A model generated the notes under the pieces. It saw only the letters and a program-made list of their open reading frames with translations. It made no database searches and had not been told where the DNA came from. From the NCBI GenBank assembly GCA_020056205.1, contig JAGVIF010000537.1:1-9278 (forward strand): a DNA stretch of 9,278 nt, read 5' to 3'. Shown here in pieces: positions 6,231 through 9,278 of this stretch; within the stretch, counting starts at the first letter, position 1, and each line of letters starts with the position of its first letter. The stretch is from Lentisphaeria bacterium. GTDB lineage: Bacteria; Verrucomicrobiota; Lentisphaeria; Victivallales; GWF2-50-93. The translations under genes and the position numbers were made by a program.

Positions 6231-8291
6231 ATGGAATTTTCAAACTACAAAATTTTATGGCATATCCTGTGGATCGCGCCTCTTGCGGTTTTTATTTTGA
6301 AACGCTCGCGCTTTTTGCGTGAAAAGGGAATGTCCGCAATGCTCGGAGAGAGGAAAAATTCAAATCAGTTCAATACGCTTTCGAAGACGCGGCGCGGACT
6401 GAGAACCGCCCTGCTGACGACAGCCTTTCTGCTCGCCATGATAGCCGCGGCCAGACCATTGTGGGGGAAAAAGATTGTTCCGTTCACGAGCAGCGGCCGC
6501 GACATCATGCTCGTGGCCGATGTCTCAAAAAGCATGCTTGCGGACGATATAAAACCTTCGCGAATGGATCATTCCAAATGGTTTCTCAAACAGATTATTC
6601 TGTCCTGTCCAAGCGACAGATTCGGCGTGGCGGCATTTTCCGGCTCGGCTTTCCTTGAGTGCCCCCTCACCGTTGACAAAACTACCCTCAACCAGGCCAT
6701 AGACGAACTCAAACCGGGTTACATCCCGCTCGGAGGCACAAATATTCAGAACGCCATGGAAACGGCGCGTGAAGCTTTTCGCGCCGCCGAGAGCGGGAAC
6801 CGCGCCATCATCCTGATAAGCGACGGCGACGAATTACAGGGCGATAGCGCGTCGGTGTTGAAAAAGTTGAAGGAATCAAATATCCCGGTATTCGTTGTCG
6901 GGATAGGCAATCCGTTTCAGAAGACTCCAATTTCGATAAAAGATGAATACAACAAAAATTTATTTTTGCGGAATTCGCAGGGGGAAATTGTCCAAAGCTC
7001 TCTTAATGAGGCGCTTCTAAAAAAAATAGCCGTTGAAACAAATGGAATCTATGTTCGTTCAACTACAACCGACCCCGGATTGGAGCCGATAATTGACCGC
7101 GCGAAAAAACTTGTTCCGGAAAAGTATTCTTCAGGAAACAATACACGCCCTATTGAAAGATTTCAGATACCTCTTGCCGCCGCCATACTTCTTTTGATGA
7201 TAAGGCTCGCGATAGGCGAGAGAGCGAAGCCTTCCGCATTACTGCCCGCTCTCCTGATTGTCATCTCTCCGCAGTCGGGCTCGGCTGATGAAAACCAGCC
7301 GGCTGACAGCGAAAAAATTGTTTCGCAGTCAGGTCAAGAGATGAAAGAATCCCCTGAAAAGTCGTCCGAAATGGACGCTTTGAAGAAAGAAAACCCGTCC
7401 GAGATATTCAACAAGGGGCTTGAAAAACAGTCGGAAGAAAATTTTGACGAGGCCGCGCAACTCTACTCTATGGCGGCGGGAAACTCAAAGTCCGACGCCG
7501 AGACGAAAAAGAGGGCATTTCAAAATCTCGGCGTCATTGAACATCTCAAGGGACGGGAAACGATTCAAAAAGACCCCAAGAAATCTCTCGAATTCTTTTC
7601 GACCGCGGAGGAGATGTATAAGGAATCCATGAGAGCGGAGAACGACAAAGGAGACATCTCATCTAACCAGCAGATTCTCTTGAACGATATCGAAAAGGCG
7701 AAAAAAATAATTGAAGAACAGAAAAAAGAACAGCAGGCCAAACAAAACGCCAAAAAAGAGATCGAAAAAGCCGGTAAAGAGAACAAGGACGCCTCCGAAA
7801 AGCCACAGGACAATAAGGAAAAAGATGAAGCCAAATCACAGGCCGAAAAAGCTCAAAAAGCCGTTGATGAATACAAAAAACAAAACGAAAAAAATCAAAA
7901 CAACGCAGGAAAAGAGAAGGCGGATAAAGTCAAGGACGAGCTTGAAAAGGCAAGCTCCGAACAAAAAAAAGACAATTTCGACGCTGCCCAGAAATATATA
8001 GACAACGCGTTGAGAGAACTTTCCGACAAAGACGAAAAACAAAAAAACGAGAACGAAGAAAAAACTCCCTCCAATGGAGATAAAAAAGACAACCAGGCTC
8101 CCGAAAAGGAATCTCAACCAAAACCTCTCCCTCCCCCGCAAGGTGAAAAAAAAGATGATAAGAACATAGACCCGGCGCAAGCCGCCGCCCTCCTTGACCT
8201 CATGGCCAAAGACGAAAAAAATCTCAGAGACGAACTCAAACGAAGGATGAATGAAAATTCAAGAATTAAAGATGTCGAAAAGGATTGGTGA
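6231..8291 (+). CDS. BatB/BatC fusion: membrane VWA domain plus TPR and charged tail
   Basis: This 686-residue protein joins what are often two Bat (aerotolerance) proteins. Helices at about 7-23 and 59-76 precede a von Willebrand factor A domain (about 88-290) with an intact metal site: DVSKS (Asp97, Ser99, Ser101), Thr170 (GGTN) and Asp198 (ISDGDE). A third helix spans 312-328. A shorter hydrophobic stretch (335-348, ending PQSGSA) resembles the signal peptide of a once separate BatC. Then come TPR-like repeats (about 388-470), a long Lys/Glu/Gln-rich coiled region (about 483-630) and the BatC-like ending LLDLMAKDEKNLRDELKRR. Basic clusters at 24-30 and 52-58 place the VWA domain outside the inner membrane by the positive-inside rule, as inferred for this family. 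GGGAG (6216-6220) is the likely ribosome binding site. It heads a unit with batD. Confidence 0.88.
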   Translation: MEFSNYKILWHILWIAPLAVFILKRSRFLREKGMSAMLGERKNSNQFNTLSKTRRGLRTALLTTAFLLAMIAAARPLWGKKIVPFTSSGRDIMLVADVSKSMLADDIKPSRMDHSKWFLKQIILSCPSDRFGVAAFSGSAFLECPLTVDKTTLNQAIDELKPGYIPLGGTNIQNAMETAREAFRAAESGNRAIILISDGDELQGDSASVLKKLKESNIPVFVVGIGNPFQKTPISIKDEYNKNLFLRNSQGEIVQSSLNEALLKKIAVETNGIYVRSTTTDPGLEPIIDRAKKLVPEKYSSGNNTRPIERFQIPLAAAILLLMIRLAIGERAKPSALLPALLIVISPQSGSADENQPADSEKIVSQSGQEMKESPEKSSEMDALKKENPSEIFNKGLEKQSEENFDEAAQLYSMAAGNSKSDAETKKRAFQNLGVIEHLKGRETIQKDPKKSLEFFSTAEEMYKESMRAENDKGDISSNQQILLNDIEKAKKIIEEQKKEQQAKQNAKKEIEKAGKENKDASEKPQDNKEKDEAKSQAEKAQKAVDEYKKQNEKNQNNAGKEKADKVKDELEKASSEQKKDNFDAAQKYIDNALRELSDKDEKQKNENEEKTPSNGDKKDNQAPEKESQPKPLPPPQGEKKDDKNIDPAQAAALLDLMAKDEKNLRDELKRRMNENSRIKDVEKDW

Positions 8292-8295
8292 AAAA

Positions 8296-9278
8296 ATGCC
8301 CGCGAAAGAAAAGAGAATCCTGAAATTATATTTGATTTCAGTTTTTTTCACCGGACTATTCGGACTGCCGCTGTTTGCCGGAGAAGTCAACATCGAAATA
8401 GTCCCGCAACCACTCGTAAAAGGAGAAGTTGCGACGTTAAATTTAACCAGCGTGAAAAAAGCGCCGGAGATTGCGGAATTCCCTGAAGTGGACGGAATAA
8501 AATGGATGGGGAAAAGCGGACAAACAAGCAGGACACAAATTATCAATTTTAAGACATCGAAAAGCGAGACAACCGTATACAGATTCATTCCTGAAAAAAT
8601 TGGAGAAATAAAAATCCCCGCTCTCAACGTGAAATTGGGCGGAAAAAAGTTCACCACAGATCCGTTCACAGTGAACGTCGTATCAGGAAATATCGCCGAT
8701 TCATCATCTGATAATGAGCCCGAATCTCTCCGTGATTTTATCTTCGTAAAGGCATTTCCGCTTTCAGACAAAAAAGAATTTTACGTCGGCGAGGAAATTC
8801 CGTTCGAGATCAGGGCATATTCTTTGAGCAGCATACGGATCGAATATTCATGGCCTGAAATTGAAGCGCCGAATATCGTATTTCGGGATTTTAGTTCAAT
8901 CAACAGGGAAAATGCGAAATTCGCAAATTACACCGCATCATCTCAAACCCTGAACGGAAAAACCTACAGCGTGTACAGCTTCAGAACCGCGATAAAAGCC
9001 ATTTCTCCGTGCGAATTGAAGGGGAAGATAAACATCATGTCGAGAATAATCCTTCCAAGACAAAGAGGGAAACAGCGTTCTTCAGACCCCTTCGGGGATT
9101 CATTTTTTGACGGTTTTTTCAGCGACGGATTTTCGAGTTATGAGAAACGAGATTATCAGTTGTCGTGCGATTTTCCCGATATAAAAATAGACGCGCTTCC
9201 GGCATCTCCGCCCAATTCTCTTTTCACCGGGCTTGTCGGAGACTGGAAACTTTTATATGAATTCCCGGATACAAAAAA
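8296..9278 (+). CDS. batD: BatD-like protein (oxygen tolerance family), 3' end outside the window
   Basis: An open frame of 327 codons runs off the right edge. It has a clear signal peptide (basic start KEKR, hydrophobic 8-26, probable cleavage after LFA at residue 28), so the product is exported. Features typical of BatD follow: two beta-sandwich-like repeats, the first ending near FTVNVV (124-129) and the second opening FVKAFPLSDKKEFYVGEEI (150-168), then the signature-like Phe/Asp/Gly run DPFGDSFFDGFF (264-275), and FTGLVG (310-315). BatD proteins work at the cell envelope with the BatA/B/C proteins. The ATG lies 4 bases after the batBC stop, with AAAGGA (about 8279-8284) upstream, so the two form one operon. 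The palindrome at 8913-8925 encodes AKFA here. The remaining C-terminal part, probably with a membrane helix, is not visible. Confidence 0.85.
   Translation, partial: MPAKEKRILKLYLISVFFTGLFGLPLFAGEVNIEIVPQPLVKGEVATLNLTSVKKAPEIAEFPEVDGIKWMGKSGQTSRTQIINFKTSKSETTVYRFIPEKIGEIKIPALNVKLGGKKFTTDPFTVNVVSGNIADSSSDNEPESLRDFIFVKAFPLSDKKEFYVGEEIPFEIRAYSLSSIRIEYSWPEIEAPNIVFRDFSSINRENAKFANYTASSQTLNGKTYSVYSFRTAIKAISPCELKGKINIMSRIILPRQRGKQRSSDPFGDSFFDGFFSDGFSSYEKRDYQLSCDFPDIKIDALPASPPNSLFTGLVGDWKLLYEFPDTK
8913..8925. repeat. 13-bp palindrome TGCGAAATTCGCA inside batD
   Basis: Exact copy, lying in an unrelated gene but sharing 23 consecutive bases (8907-8929) with the xer copy at 3781-3803. Confidence 0.8.

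Noticed and set aside
8259..8771. 170-codon minus-strand frame over the batBC/batD junction
   Set aside because: The plus strand carries the batBC end and a BatD-like protein with signal peptide; the minus frame is a shadow.

Overview
The window reads as a chromosome segment of a Gram-negative-type bacterium, probably an uncultured anaerobe. The evidence is a BatB/BatC-like membrane protein and a BatD-like secreted protein, which belong to systems of envelope-bearing bacteria, together with housekeeping genes (Der GTPase, Xer recombinase) and an iron-sulfur-flavoprotein-like reductase. The phylum cannot be read from the sequence. The coding style is uniform and A-tract rich from about 2150 to the end. 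The membrane nuclease gene at 843-1856 has fewer A tracts, looks richer in G+C, and sits between repeat-laden gaps, so it may be a later arrival.

Layout. (1) 1-842 has no gene I can support. It holds a compact fold-back element (about 101-257) and three members of a palindromic repeat family. (2) 843-1856 (+) encodes an endonuclease/exonuclease/phosphatase-fold protein behind three membrane helices. (3) 1857-2149 is a repeat-bearing gap between convergent genes. (4) 3906-2150 (-) is a xer recombinase gene followed by an inositol-monophosphatase-family gene, overlapping by 4 bases (ATGA) and so probably translationally coupled. (5) 4004-5932 (+) is a flavodoxin-fold reductase gene followed 3 bases later by der, which encodes the double-GTPase ribosome assembly factor. 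(6) 5933-6230 is a gap with an operator-like inverted repeat and what looks like common environmental-genome filler. (7) 6231-9278 (+) holds a batB/batC fusion followed 4 bases later by batD, which runs off the right edge.

How the genes work together. BatBC (VWA domain plus TPR and a charged tail) and BatD form one transcription unit of the aerotolerance (Bat) type. These are envelope proteins thought to act as a complex in stress tolerance. The usual upstream partners (MoxR ATPase, DUF58 protein, BatA) are not adjacent; der is there instead. Xer and the phosphatase form one unit, and the flavoprotein and Der another, diverging from a short spacer at about 3907-4003.

The most striking signal is not a gene. 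A 13-base near-palindrome, TGCGAAATTCGCA, occurs exactly four times, and a one-base variant occurs twice more. Five of the six copies lie inside three unrelated protein genes. Two copies, in xer and batD, are identical over 23 bases. This looks like a highly iterated short palindrome that tolerates or invades coding sequence. A second family (CCTGTCTGCG...CGCACAGGCAG) occurs only between genes, in a 25-26 base form and a 59-base nested form.
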